From: Rhodopseudomonas palustris
GTDB taxonomy: Bacteria > Pseudomonadota > Alphaproteobacteria > Rhizobiales > Xanthobacteraceae
DNA: 64,000 nt
Direction: 5' to 3'
Assembly: GCF_013415845.1 (NCBI RefSeq)
Contig: NZ_CP058907.1
Coordinates: forward strand, 4,650,001-4,714,000
In this document: piece by piece, positions 39,125 through 47,328 of the stretch
Position numbering within the stretch: the first letter of the stretch is position 1
How the letters are laid out: each line of letters opens with the position of its first letter
The notes under the pieces: generated by a model
What the model saw: the letters and a program-made list of their open reading frames with translations, nothing else
Told to the model about the DNA's origin: nothing
Databases searched by the model: none
Position numbers and translations under genes: made by a program

Positions 39125-39766
39125 ATGATCCAACGACGCCTGCTGTTTCCGATCCTGGCCGCCGCCCTGGTGGCCGCGCCCGCCGTGTTCGCCGAGACCG
39201 CGCCGAAGGCCGCCAAGGCCCAGGCGGTGAAGACCGAGCCGGTGAAGGTCGAGAGCGGCACTTACGCGATCGACCCCGACCACACCCAGGTCGGCTTCGT
39301 GGTGTCGCATATGGGCTTCTCGGAATTCCGCGGCCGGTTCGGGGAGGTCTCCGGCACGCTGCAGCTCGACGGCGCCAATCCGGCCAAGAGCAGCTTCGAC
39401 ATCAAGCTGCCGACCGCCTCGGTGAACACCCCGGTCGACAAGCTGACCGAGGAGCTGAAGGCCGCCGACTGGCTCGACGCCAAGGCGCATCCGGAGATCG
39501 TGTTCAAGTCGCAGAACGTCACCGTCACCGGCCCGCGCCAGGCCAAGGTGACCGGCGAGTTGACGCTGCACGGCGTCACCAAGAAGGTGACGCTTGACGC
39601 CCGCCTGCACGGCGCCGGGGTCAATCCGCTGAACAAGAAGGTGACGGTCGGCTTCGATCTCACCGGCACGATCAAGCGCAGCGACTTCGGCGTGACGAAA
39701 TATGTGCCGCTGATCAGCGACGAGGTCGGCCTGGAAATCAGCGCCGCTTTCGAAAAGCAGAACTGA
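39125..39766 (+). CDS. YceI-family periplasmic protein
   Basis: 213 residues with a signal peptide (about 1-22) followed by a linker rich in Lys, Ala and Val. The YceI lipocalin-like domain spans about 45-210 (YAIDPDHTQVGFVVSHMGFS, LHGVTKKVTLDA, NKKVTVGFDLTGTIKRSDFG). The family binds isoprenoids such as polyprenyl chains. The ribosome site GGAGGA at 39115-39120 supports the start. First gene of a same-strand group with a nitroreductase and a LigB-type dioxygenase. Confidence 0.92.
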   Translation: MIQRRLLFPILAAALVAAPAVFAETAPKAAKAQAVKTEPVKVESGTYAIDPDHTQVGFVVSHMGFSEFRGRFGEVSGTLQLDGANPAKSSFDIKLPTASVNTPVDKLTEELKAADWLDAKAHPEIVFKSQNVTVTGPRQAKVTGELTLHGVTKKVTLDARLHGAGVNPLNKKVTVGFDLTGTIKRSDFGVTKYVPLISDEVGLEISAAFEKQN

Positions 39767-39838
39767 TCGTCGCCTCCCGCGCTCGCCGCATCCGGCGGCG
39801 GGCGCGCCTCCCCTCGCCTCAGATAAGAACCCCACCCC

Positions 39839-40429
39839 ATGAGCTCGACGCTGCCCGATCCGCACCTCGACCAGCTGTTCGTCCAGGCCCGCACCCACAA
39901 TGCCTGGACCTCCAAGCCGGTGACCGACGACACCATCCACGCGCTGTACGACCTTTTGAAATGGGCGCCGACCGCAGCCAACAGCAATCCGGGCCGCTTC
40001 GTGTTCGTGCGCAGCGCCGAGGCCAAGGCGCGGCTGCTGAAGAGCGTGGCGCCGGGCAATGTCGACAAGGTGAAGGCGGCGCCGTGCTGCGTGATCGTGG
40101 CCTACGACACCGAATTTCACGACCTGTTGCCGCAGCTGTTTCCCGCCCGCGACATGCGCAGCGGCTTCGTCGGCAAGCCGGAGCTGATCACCGAGACGGC
40201 GAAGCGCAACTCGGCGCTGCAGGGCGCCTACATGATCCTGGCCGCGCGCGCGCTGGGGCTCGATGCCGGCCCGATGTCCGGCTTCGACCACGCCGCGCTC
40301 GACGCCGAGTTCTTCCCCGACGGCCGCTGGAAGTCGAACTTCCTGTGCAACATCGGCTACGGCGACGCCGAGAAGCTGTTCCCGCGCAATCCGCGGCTCG
40401 CCTTCGAGGACGCCTGCCGCGTGCTGTGA
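39839..40429 (+). CDS. Nitroreductase-family protein, RutE/HadB type
   Basis: 196-residue flavin oxidoreductase. The N-terminus (FVQARTHNAWTSKPVTDDTI) and core (LKWAPTAANSNPGRFVFV, SALQGAYMILAARALGLDAGPMSGFD) are characteristic of the RutE/HadB malonic-semialdehyde-reductase subgroup. In E. coli RutE acts in pyrimidine degradation, but no rut genes are here, so the substrate is open. It is 72 bp after the YceI gene. Confidence 0.88.
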   Translation: MSSTLPDPHLDQLFVQARTHNAWTSKPVTDDTIHALYDLLKWAPTAANSNPGRFVFVRSAEAKARLLKSVAPGNVDKVKAAPCCVIVAYDTEFHDLLPQLFPARDMRSGFVGKPELITETAKRNSALQGAYMILAARALGLDAGPMSGFDHAALDAEFFPDGRWKSNFLCNIGYGDAEKLFPRNPRLAFEDACRVL

Positions 40430-40471
40430 CGCGGCCGCTCAACACGATTTCAGATCAGGGAGATTGCGACG

Positions 40472-41275
40472 ATGCCCCGTCAACCCACCATCTTCCTGTC
40501 GCACGGCGGCGGCCCCTGTTTCTGGATGGAGCCGCCGCGGCGGTTCGGCCCACACGCCTATGACGGCCTGCGCAGCTATCTGTCCGGCGTGCTCGCCTCG
40601 CTGCCGGCGCGGCCGCGCGCGATCCTGGCCGTATCCGGCCATTGGGAAGCCGCGCTGCCGACCGTCAGCACCTCGGCCGCTCCGCCGATGCTGTTCGATT
40701 ACTACGGCTTTCCCGAACACACCTACCGGCTGAGCTATCCCGCGCCGGGCGATCCGGCGCTGGCGAGGCAGGTGCAAGAGCTGCTCGGCGAGGCCGGCAT
40801 CGCCACCGCGAGCGATGCGGCGCGCGGCTTCGACCACGGCGTGTTCGTGCCGATGCTGATCATCGATCCGGCGGCGCAGATTCCGGTGGTGATGCTGTCG
40901 CTGCAGCAGGATCTCGATCCCGTGCAGCATCTGGCGATCGGCGCCGCGCTGGCTCCCTTGCGCGACGACAACGTGCTGATCATCGGCAGCGGCAACAGCT
41001 TCCACAACCTCTCGACCTTCTTCGACGGTCAGGAGGCCGAGTCGGTCGCGTTCGACGACTGGCTCACCGAAGCCGCAACCGCGCCCGAGGCCGCGACCCG
41101 TAACCAGCGCCTGACGCATTGGGCCAGCGCCCCCGGCGCCCGCGCCTGCCACCCGCGCGAAGAACACCTGATCCCGCTGATGGTCACCGCTGGCGCCGCC
41201 GGCTCCGACCCCGGCCGCCGCGTGTTCCACGACGCCATCGGCAACAAGCGAATTTCGGGCTACGCGTTCGGGTGA
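40472..41275 (+). CDS. 4,5-DOPA-extradiol-dioxygenase-like protein (LigB family)
   Basis: 267 residues, DODA/YgiD type of the class III extradiol dioxygenases. Metal ligands are likely the histidines in FLSHGGGP, AVSGHWE and the later SGNSFHNL and GFDHGVFVPM segments. It is predicted to cleave catecholic rings such as DOPA. It lies 42 bp after the nitroreductase and is followed by REP elements. Confidence 0.9.
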   Translation: MPRQPTIFLSHGGGPCFWMEPPRRFGPHAYDGLRSYLSGVLASLPARPRAILAVSGHWEAALPTVSTSAAPPMLFDYYGFPEHTYRLSYPAPGDPALARQVQELLGEAGIATASDAARGFDHGVFVPMLIIDPAAQIPVVMLSLQQDLDPVQHLAIGAALAPLRDDNVLIIGSGNSFHNLSTFFDGQEAESVAFDDWLTEAATAPEAATRNQRLTHWASAPGARACHPREEHLIPLMVTAGAAGSDPGRRVFHDAIGNKRISGYAFG

Positions 41276-41283
41276 CGCACCGA

Positions 41284-41503
41284 GTCATTCCGGGGCGCAC
41301 GCATCAGCGCGTGAACCCGGAATCTCGACGTGCTCGTTCACGCGACCGCCGCACGCTTCGCGGCATCTTCCTTCGTAACAACTGCGAGATTCCGGGTCTG
41401 CGTGCTTTCGCACGCATCCCGGAATGACGGCGGGTGGAGAGGAGCACGCTTGGCTCCACCGAGTCATTCCGGGGCACGCGCGTCGGCGCGTGAACCCGGA
41501 GTG
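41284..41503. repeat. Three REP-like palindromes (family A)
   Basis: Copies at 41284-41325, 41386-41428 and 41463-41503, in alternating orientation, between convergent genes. They match the family described at 24907. Confidence 0.85.
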
Positions 41504-41516
41504 TCGATAGGGCGAA

Positions 41517-42149
41517 CTACCCGCCGCCTGCCCCCCACACATGCACCCCCCACACGCCTTTGTGCGCGGGCGGGGTGCCGAGATAGCGCAGGGTCGGCAT
41601 CTCGTCGAAGATCCGGCGTTCGCGCGGGTTCTTGTAGATCACGTAGTACTCGGCGCGGCGCAGCTTGAGCAGATTGTCGCGCACTCGCTGCATGATCTGG
41701 TGCGAGAACGGGTTGAACAGATACAGCACGAACGGCTCGTCCTGGAACGCGTAAGCGCCGGCGTCGCCGTGCACCACCGAGATAGTGTCGAAGCCGGCCG
41801 CTGCGGCGTTGGCCTTCGCGGTCTGCGCCAGCTCCTCGGCGAATTCGACGCCGATGCAGGATTTGAAGCCGAGCTCGGCGGCGACGATCAGCATCCGGCC
41901 CTTGCCGCAGCCGAGGTCGACGAAGCGATAGAGACGCGGATCGAGCCCGACAAACGCCAGCGCGTCGCTGAGCGCCGATGGATCGCTGGCCTGATAGCGC
42001 TCGCCGAAGCGGCGGCTGTCGTGGCTGATGGTGAGCCCGTGCAGCTCGACGGTGGAGCGGGTGTCGGTGCCGTATTTGGCATCCCAATCGATGGCAGTCC
42101 GCTGCGCGTCGCGCCCGGTCAGCAGGTCCAACAGCTTCGAGAACGACAT
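41517..42149 (-). CDS. Class I SAM-dependent methyltransferase
   Basis: 210 residues with a Rossmann methyltransferase core. Motif I is FVDLGCGKGRMLIVAAEL, the acidic loop is CIGVEFAEEL, and motif II lies around VVHGDAGAYAF. No substrate domain can be recognised; the family includes small-molecule and protein methylases. It is monocistronic and divergent from the kinase-like gene. Confidence 0.85.
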   Translation of the reverse strand: MSFSKLLDLLTGRDAQRTAIDWDAKYGTDTRSTVELHGLTISHDSRRFGERYQASDPSALSDALAFVGLDPRLYRFVDLGCGKGRMLIVAAELGFKSCIGVEFAEELAQTAKANAAAAGFDTISVVHGDAGAYAFQDEPFVLYLFNPFSHQIMQRVRDNLLKLRRAEYYVIYKNPRERRIFDEMPTLRYLGTPPAHKGVWGVHVWGAGGG

Positions 42150-42231
42150 CGCCTCGCCTCCCGGGTTCGTCAGCGTTTGGTCGATGTTGCGCAGGCCAGC
42201 GGCGGCGCTACGCTAATCGGCGGGCGACGCG

Positions 42232-43059
42232 ATGTCGCTTGATTTCGCGCAAATCGCGGCGCGGGCGATCAACCTCGGGGAGTCGATGGCGGACAACAGC
42301 GATACTGCGCCGGGCCTGCGGAATGCGGACGGCTGGACGGCGATCGGCGGCCAGGCTGGCTCCAATGCCGGCGGCCTGTTCGCCGACCCGCACGGCCGCA
42401 CCTGGTACGTCAAAACGCCGTCGAGCAACGATCATGCGCGGAGCGAGGTGCTGGCCAATCGGCTGTATCGGCTCGCCGGCACGAATGTCGCCGAGGTCGA
42501 GCTGGTGACGCGGAGCGGCAGCCTCGCGGTCGCAAGCGGGATGGTCCGCGGCGCCTCGCTCGGCGAAGCGCTGGCCTATCCGGAGAACGGCGTCGCCGCC
42601 GAGGTGTGCCGCGATTTCGCGGTCGATGCCTGGCTCGCCAATAGGGACGTGCTCGGCGTCGATCTCGACAACGTGCTGGTGACCCGCGACGGCGGCGTGG
42701 TGCGGATCGACCAGGGCGGCGCGCTGGCCTATCGCGCCCGCGGCGCGCGCAAGACCGACTTCGGCAGTGAGGTGATCGAGTTCGACACGCTGCGCGACGC
42801 CCGCACCAATGCGGTGGCGGCCAGCGTGTTCGGCGCGATGGCAAGACACGCACTCGCCGCTTCCGTCGCCAAGGTGGCACGGCTGACCGAGCCTGCAATC
42901 TCTGCGGTGGTCCGCGATGTGCTCGGCGACACCGACGACGCCCGCACGCTCACTGCGCTACTCTTGGCACGGCGCGACGACCTGATCCGCCGCGTTTCGG
43001 CGAGCGGCGCTGCGCCCGCGGTTGCCCGCGTCCGCGCGCTCGACACCATGGAGGAGTGA
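42232..43059 (+). CDS. Atypical kinase-like protein (PI3/4-kinase/HipA-like fold)
   Basis: 275 residues. The pattern matches an atypical kinase fold: a glycine-rich segment (GSNAGGLFADP), a candidate ATP Lys61 in WYVKTPSSNDHARSE with Glu72, a catalytic-loop pattern LANRDVLGVDLDNVLV with Asp139 and Asn147, and a metal Asp160 in VRIDQGGALAYRA. I recall this pattern from bacterial and phage proteins annotated as HipA-like or phosphatidylinositol kinase-like. The N-terminal 20 residues are uncertain; an ATG at 42286 is an alternative start. Its stop overlaps the start of the phosphatase gene by 4 nt. There is no upstream HTH gene as in hipBA. Confidence 0.65.
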   Translation: MSLDFAQIAARAINLGESMADNSDTAPGLRNADGWTAIGGQAGSNAGGLFADPHGRTWYVKTPSSNDHARSEVLANRLYRLAGTNVAEVELVTRSGSLAVASGMVRGASLGEALAYPENGVAAEVCRDFAVDAWLANRDVLGVDLDNVLVTRDGGVVRIDQGGALAYRARGARKTDFGSEVIEFDTLRDARTNAVAASVFGAMARHALAASVAKVARLTEPAISAVVRDVLGDTDDARTLTALLLARRDDLIRRVSASGAAPAVARVRALDTMEE

Positions 43060-43616
43060 TGGCGCCGCTGCGCACCAGCCAGACCCATCCGCTGCAGATC
43101 GCCGAAGTGCGCGCCGGGCCGGACCACGGCCGCATCGGCATCACCTTCTGCCCCGGCAAGCACGATCATTCGGCGCTGACCGGCGGCTGGGCCCGCGATC
43201 TTGCCGCCGACCTCAACGCGATCCAGGCCTGGGGCGCACGGCTGGTGATCACGCTGGTCGAGCCGCGCGAACTGGAGCTGCTGAAAGTGCCGGAGCTCGG
43301 CCTTGAGGTGGAGCGCCGCGCGATGCAGTGGCTGCATCTGCCGATCCCGGACTATCACCCGCCGACCGCGGAGTTCGAACGTCGCTGGGCAACCGAGGGC
43401 CGCCTGATCCGGCAGCGGCTGCGCGCCGGTGACGACGTCCTGGTGCATTGCAAGGGCGGGCTCGGCCGCGCCGGCATGATCGCGGCGCGGCTGCTGGTCG
43501 AACTCGGCGTGCCGCCGACCACCGCGATCGCGCAGGTGCGCGCCGCCCGCGGCCGCGGCGCGATCGAGACCAGCGCCCAGCAGGCGGTGGTCGAACGGGC
43601 ACAACCGATTCCTTGA
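43056..43616 (+). CDS. Dual-specificity / tyrosine-phosphatase-like protein (CDKN3-like)
   Basis: 186 residues. The phosphatase signature is VHCKGGLGRAG (H-C-x5-R form, Cys131 and Arg137), with the likely general acid Asp98 in LPIPDYHPP. The N-terminal region (LTGGWARDLAADLNAIQAWGA) resembles CDKN3-like bacterial phosphatases. It probably removes phosphate from Ser/Thr/Tyr or a phosphorylated metabolite. The ATGA overlap with the kinase-like gene implies that the two are made together and may oppose each other. Confidence 0.85.
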   Translation: MMAPLRTSQTHPLQIAEVRAGPDHGRIGITFCPGKHDHSALTGGWARDLAADLNAIQAWGARLVITLVEPRELELLKVPELGLEVERRAMQWLHLPIPDYHPPTAEFERRWATEGRLIRQRLRAGDDVLVHCKGGLGRAGMIAARLLVELGVPPTTAIAQVRAARGRGAIETSAQQAVVERAQPIP

Positions 43617-43748
43617 TTGGCAGCGGCGGCGCGATCCGCCGCAGCGGCGTTTTTCCGCAGCGCGTGACCGTGTCAAAGACGCTTCACGCCCGATCCGCTA
43701 GATGCGCCGCTTCAAGGCGCAAGCCGCGCCGCAACCGGATCCTGCCGA

Positions 43749-44198
43749 ATGAACGACCTGCCGCCGCCCACCCCGCCGATGCCGCTGATCCGCAAAGGCT
43801 TCCAACTGATCGAGAACGCCTTCCTGCTGCTGATCGGCACCTTCGCCGTGGTGGCGATGGCGCAGGAAGTCTACGAGACCGTGCTGAACGTCCGCGTCAC
43901 GCTGAAAGAGCTGCTGCTGATGTTCATCTATGTCGAAGTGATCGCGATGGTCGCGGTGTACTATGAGAGCAAGAAGATCCCGATCACGCTGCCGATGTTC
44001 ATCGCCATCACGGCGATCTCGCGACTGCTGATCCTGCAGGGCAAGGACCAGCCGCCGGCGAATCTGCTCTACGAGAGCGGCGCGATCCTGATTCTGGCGA
44101 TCGCCTGCGCGGTGATTTCCTACCGCCCGCCCCGACATAGCCACCACGATCACGGGCACGCCAAGTCCGCTCATCCCGGGCAAGACCAGCAGATCTGA
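43749..44198 (+). CDS. psiE: PsiE-family membrane protein
   Basis: 149 residues, four transmembrane helices (about 22-42, 55-75, 85-102, 108-126), matching the phosphate-starvation-inducible PsiE family; the core LLMFIYVEVIAMVAVYYESKKIP is typical. The C-terminal tail is His-rich (HSHHDHGHAKSAH), a possible metal-binding site not usual for the family. It lies 335 bp upstream of the LH2 genes. Function of the family is poorly known. Confidence 0.85.
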   Translation: MNDLPPPTPPMPLIRKGFQLIENAFLLLIGTFAVVAMAQEVYETVLNVRVTLKELLLMFIYVEVIAMVAVYYESKKIPITLPMFIAITAISRLLILQGKDQPPANLLYESGAILILAIACAVISYRPPRHSHHDHGHAKSAHPGQDQQI

Positions 44199-44244
44199 CC
44201 GGCCGCGGAAGATGGCACCGTCTGTCCGTTCTGTACGATGGCCA

Positions 44245-44266
44245 CTGTCCGGCATGAACCGGACAG
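44245..44266. promoter_or_regulatory. 8-bp palindrome upstream of pucB
   Basis: CTGTCCGG-N6-CCGGACAG, a perfect inverted repeat. It looks like a regulator site but its spacing (TGTC-N12-GACA) is 2 bp wider than the PpsR consensus. Confidence 0.55.
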
Positions 44267-44273
44267 GGGTCAG

Positions 44274-44291
44274 TGTCATGTCAAGTTGACA
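44274..44291. promoter_or_regulatory. PpsR-type palindrome overlapping a -35-like box
   Basis: TGTC-N10-GACA, matching the PpsR/CrtJ consensus exactly. Its right half forms part of TTGACA (44286-44291), a plausible -35 element, so binding would block transcription of pucBA. It lies 243 bp before the pucB start. Confidence 0.7.
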
Positions 44292-44300
44292 AGGGGCACT

Positions 44301-44316
44301 GTCACGATAATGTGAC
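44301..44316. promoter_or_regulatory. Inverted repeat GTCAC-N6-GTGAC near the puc promoter
   Basis: Third palindrome in the 335-bp pucBA upstream region; it lies just downstream of the -35-like box. The bound factor is unknown. Confidence 0.45.
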
Positions 44317-44533
44317 TGCGCGAGAGAACGCCGTGATCGGCACCGCCACTCCAGGTTGGAGCGGCACCGAAACGGAGGTCTCAACCGGAAGCGAATGGTC
44401 CGGATGACGCGCGACAGTCCTGAGGGGGGCCTCGCGAATTGGTCAGACGGACCAGACGACCCGGTCGCTGCTAGCGGCACTTTACGCGTGCGAACAGCAC
44501 GCATTGATCGAAGTCTCTCAGGAGGTTTTTACA

Positions 44534-44689
44534 ATGGCAGACGATCCGAACAAGGTCTGGCCGACCGGTCTGACGATCGCGGAATCGGAAGAGCTCCACA
44601 AGCATGTGATCGACGGCACGCGCATTTTCGGCGCGATCGCCATCGTCGCTCACTTCCTGGCGTATGTTTATTCGCCCTGGCTGCACTAA
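44534..44689 (+). CDS. pucB: LH2 antenna beta polypeptide
   Basis: 51-residue single-helix antenna protein of the peripheral light-harvesting complex in the photosynthetic membrane. It has the LH2-beta core [20 protein letters not shown] with His22, and His40 ([15 protein letters not shown]) that ligates B850 bacteriochlorophyll. The start is supported by CAGGAGG. It is followed 12 bp later by pucA, the standard order. R. palustris has several pucBA pairs; this one lies about 41 kb from fixLJK, which fits my recollection of the pucBAe locus. Confidence 0.96.
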   Translation: MADDPNKVWPTGLTIAESEELHKHVIDGTRIFGAIAIVAHFLAYVYSPWLH

Positions 44690-44701
44690 GGAGTAGATGC
44701 A

Positions 44702-44902
44702 ATGAATCAAGGTCGTATTTGGACCGTTGTGAACCCGGGCGTCGGCCTGCCGCTGCTGCTCGGCAGCGTCACCGTCATCGCGATCCTGGTGCACTATGCT
44801 GTTCTCAGCAACACCACCTGGTTCCCGAAGTACTGGAACGGCGCCACCGTCGCCGCCCCGGCCGCTGCGCCGGCGCCGGCTGCTCCGGCCGCCAAGAAGT
44901 AA
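44702..44902 (+). CDS. pucA: LH2 antenna alpha polypeptide
   Basis: 66 residues. It has the LH2-alpha core ([40 protein letters not shown]) with B850 ligand His31. Tyr44 and Trp45, which hydrogen-bond the B850 pigments in Rps. acidophila LH2, are both kept, so the complex should absorb near 850 nm rather than 820 nm. The C-terminal tail is long and Ala/Pro-rich ([12 protein letters not shown]). The ribosome site AAGGAG is present. Confidence 0.96.
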   Translation: MNQGRIWTVVNPGVGLPLLLGSVTVIAILVHYAVLSNTTWFPKYWNGATVAAPAAAPAPAAPAAKK

Positions 44903-44973
44903 GCTTCTTACTTCTTCGAAGCTGACAAGACGCCCGTCGTGACCTCTCGTGCGGAGGTCCCGGCGGGTGTTTT
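44896..44973 (+). terminator. Hairpins ending the pucBA transcript
   Basis: A GAAGTAA/TTACTTC hairpin (44896-44914) overlaps the pucA stop. A two-layer stem follows: ACGCCCG (44930) with CGGGTGT (44964), and inner GACCTC/GAGGTC, ending in TGTTTTG. The first may stabilise the mRNA and the second terminate it. The rest of the gap to 45370 holds nothing I recognise. Confidence 0.7.
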
Positions 44974-45370
44974 GTATTTGGCGGCATCTTGAGGGCCGCA
45001 GCATGATGCGACGACAGGCTGATGACCGCTGCATGTCGCGACAGGCGCGCCTCCTCGCCGAGTCACGCACTCCGATTGCGCGTATGACGCACAACGCGAA
45101 GACTCGCGTCGGTTGAATTCACACGCTTCCGGCACTGCCGATCGAATCCGCGTCACCACACCGCGACATCGGGCTTGGATTTGGTCGAAATTGGAACGAG
45201 TCGAGGCTCGGGCCAAATTGCGTTCGTTATTGTGCCGCAATGGTTTTTGCGATTCATGACAGCGCCTTGGATCGCGGAAAAATCGTCCCCGTCATTGCAA
45301 CTTCATCGCCGCTCCGCACTTGGGCCGCATTGGCCCGACATGGTGCCTGCCGTAACTGAAGGAGACGACG

Positions 45371-45589
45371 ATGACTGCCAACGAACCGCCGAAGTTCGAT
45401 CCCGAATACGTCGCGACGCTGCGCGAAGTGCTCGATATCGCGGTCGAGCAGATCGCGGCGGAGCACCGCACTCCGGCCACCAAAGCGATGATGGCGCAAA
45501 TCATCGTGCAGAACGCCGCCCGCGGCGTCACCGACGCACACGAACTGGTCGACGACGCCGTCCGCGCCGGCTCGATCGGCGCGCCATAA
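45371..45589 (+). CDS. Small hypothetical protein
   Basis: 72 residues, helical and acidic, no family recognised. A helix such as ATLREVLDIAVEQIAAEH is followed by ATKAMMAQIIVQNAARG. The ribosome site GAAGGAGA at 45359-45366 and the perfect terminator 25 bp after the stop strongly support a real, separately transcribed gene. Confidence 0.75.
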   Translation: MTANEPPKFDPEYVATLREVLDIAVEQIAAEHRTPATKAMMAQIIVQNAARGVTDAHELVDDAVRAGSIGAP

Positions 45590-45613
45590 TCCAATCGTCA
45601 CGCTTCATCCCCA

Positions 45614-45640
45614 CGCGCCGCGGCCTTCGCGGCGCGTTTT
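45614..45640 (+). terminator. Intrinsic terminator of the small gene
   Basis: Perfect 9-bp stem CGCGCCGCG/CGCGGCGCG with loop GCCTT and a following TTTT. Confidence 0.9.
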
Positions 45641-45694
45641 GATTCGGAGGAACGCGATGGCACGCACAACGCCGCGCGTTCCTCATCAAGCCGT

Positions 45695-46199
45695 GTCATT
45701 CCGGGATGCGTGCGAAGCGCGCAGACCCGGAATCTAGAGATTGTAGCGAAGGAAGAAGCAGCGAGGTGCGCGGCGGCGCCACTCCATGCGACGTCGAGAT
45801 TCCGGGTTCACGCGCTGATGCGCGTGCCCCGGAATGACTCAGCGGGGATAGGTCAGCCGCCGAATGCCACGCGCGTCCCTCACCACACACCGTCATTCCG
45901 GGATGCGTGCATCAGCACGCAGACCCGGAATCTCGCGGTTGTAGCGAAGGAAGAAGCAGCAAGGTGCGCGGCGGCGCCACGCCATGCGACGTCGAGATTC
46001 CGGGTTCGCTCGCTGACGCAAGCGCCCGGAATGACTCAGCGGGGGTCGTTCAGCCGCCGAACGCAACGCGCGTCCCTCACCACACACCGTCATTCCGGGA
46101 TGCGTGCGTCAGCACGCAGACCCGGAACCTCGCGGTTGTAGCGAAGGAAGAAGCAGCGAGGTGCGCGGCCGGCGCCGCGCCATGCGACGTCGAGATTCC
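45695..46199. repeat. 197-bp tandem REP array, third copy cut by an IS element
   Basis: Unit starts at 45695, 45892 and 46089, a period of 197 bp. Each unit holds a GTCATTCCGGGATGCG...ACCCGGAATC palindrome, a constant spacer (GTAGCGAAGGAAGAAGCAGC) and an opposite AGATTCCGGGTT...CCGGAATGACTC palindrome. The third unit stops at 46199 and resumes at 47339-47374, after the IS110 element. Confidence 0.9.
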
Positions 46200-46368
46200 T
46201 GTATCTGCGAGGTGCTGGTGCATAGTCAGCGCGACGGAGGCTGCTCGGTAGATTCCCGGCCGATCATCTCGCCGTAACCCGGTGCGGGCGCCTCTGTCGG
46301 TGTTGCTTGATCGAACAGTCGCACGGGCATTGCCGTTGCGGTGATCGCCCGCATACAGGACCGATCCC
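46200..46368 (+). ncRNA. Predicted bridge RNA of the IS110 element
   Basis: The 5' hairpin is GCTG/CAGC (46214-46230). The target loop is closed by a 9-bp stem (46233-46241 with 46290-46298, one G-U pair). Inside, AGATTCC (46250-46256) equals the left target and AACCCGG (46276-46282) pairs with the right target CCGGGTT; CGGC/GCCG caps the loop. The donor loop is closed by GATCG/CGATC (46309-46313, 46362-46366). Inside, ACAGTCGC (46315-46322) equals the element's right end (47330-47337) and ATACAGG (46353-46359) pairs with its left end CCTGTAT (46198-46204); CGGGC/GCCCG caps it. The order target loop then donor loop is that described for IS621. Confidence 0.82.
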
Positions 46369-47328
46369 ATGACGATTGCAGTGCCGCTTGCGGTTGCGGC
46401 CGGCGTCGATGCCGGCCAACGTTTCCTCGATGTCGCGCTGGCTCCGTCGGGCCAGACCTTCCGGATGCCTAATCTGGCCGAGGGCATCGCCGAGATCATC
46501 GCCCGCCTCGAACGCTCCGGCGTCAGGCGGGTGGTTCTGGAGGCGATCGGCCCCTATGCCGAACCGCTTGTCAAAGCGCTTTCGGTCGCCGGATTCGAAG
46601 TCGGTATCGTCAATCCGCGCCGGATCAAGGCGTTCCGCGAGGCCGAAGGCGGTCGCGCCAAGACCGACAGGCTGGACGCGCGGCTGATTGCGCGCTTCGC
46701 TCTGATCATGCCCGAGACCCTGCGCCCCCTGCCCACCGACACCCAACTCGAGCTTAAAGCGTTGTCGCTCCGACGCCGCCAGCTCACCGAGATAATCGCG
46801 ATAGAGAAGACCCGGATGAAGCAGGTCCGTGGCACGCTCCTGCTCGATAGTCATCGGGCCGCGATCACCGCGTTGTCGGCCCAGTGCCAAGCCATCGAGG
46901 CCGAACTCGCCAAGCGCATCGGCGACGACGCCGAACTCCGCCGCGTCCTTCACATCCTCAAATCGATCCCCGGCATCGGCGAACGGGTGGCTACGCTCCT
47001 CATTACCGACCTACCCGAACTCGGCCAGCGCGATCGCAAGGCCATCGCCAGCCTCGCAGGGCTCGCGCCCCACGTCAGCCAATCCGGCGCAGCGCCACCT
47101 CGCGCCGCCATCGCCGGCGGGCGTCCTTGCGTTCGCGCCGCCCTCTACATGGCCGCCCTGGTCGCCGCCCGCCACCACCCCAAGCTCCGCGACGACTACA
47201 ACGCCCTTCGCCTGCAAGGAAAACCCGGAAAGGTCGCGCTCATCGCAATCGCCCGAAAACTGCTCGTCACAGCCAACGCACTCGTCAAAGCCGACACGCC
47301 ATATCAAGGCAAGACGCTTGACACATGA
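46369..47328 (+). CDS. IS110-family transposase (DEDD/RuvC-like recombinase)
   Basis: 319 residues, full length. The N-terminal RuvC-like DEDD domain has AAGVDAGQRFLDVALAP and VVLEAIGPYAEPLVKAL, with the later acidic pair in KTDRLDARLIARFA. A coiled-coil stretch (about 125-190) precedes the C-terminal Tnp_20 domain: SIPGIGERVATLLITDLPEL, IASLAGLAPHVSQSG with the candidate catalytic serine, and GRPCVRAALYMAAL. No frameshift. In this family the protein joins donor and target DNA held by the bridge RNA. The start codon lies 2 nt after the bridge RNA donor-loop stem. Confidence 0.96.
   Translation: MTIAVPLAVAAGVDAGQRFLDVALAPSGQTFRMPNLAEGIAEIIARLERSGVRRVVLEAIGPYAEPLVKALSVAGFEVGIVNPRRIKAFREAEGGRAKTDRLDARLIARFALIMPETLRPLPTDTQLELKALSLRRRQLTEIIAIEKTRMKQVRGTLLLDSHRAAITALSAQCQAIEAELAKRIGDDAELRRVLHILKSIPGIGERVATLLITDLPELGQRDRKAIASLAGLAPHVSQSGAAPPRAAIAGGRPCVRAALYMAALVAARHHPKLRDDYNALRLQGKPGKVALIAIARKLLVTANALVKADTPYQGKTLDT

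Noticed and set aside
42232..43059. HipA toxin of a hipBA toxin-antitoxin pair
   Set aside because: There is no HipB-type HTH gene upstream, and the partner gene is a phosphatase, so a toxin-antitoxin reading has no support.
44245..44266. Second PpsR site upstream of pucB
   Set aside because: The half sites are TGTC and GACA but the spacer is 12 bp instead of 10, so it does not meet the PpsR consensus.
45695..46199. CRISPR-like array
   Set aside because: The units are 197 bp and the whole unit is repeated, with no short repeat and unique spacer pattern and no cas genes; they are REP elements.
45700..46250. Several small open frames within the REP array
   Set aside because: They repeat from unit to unit with the DNA repeat, lack ribosome sites and encode low-complexity peptides.
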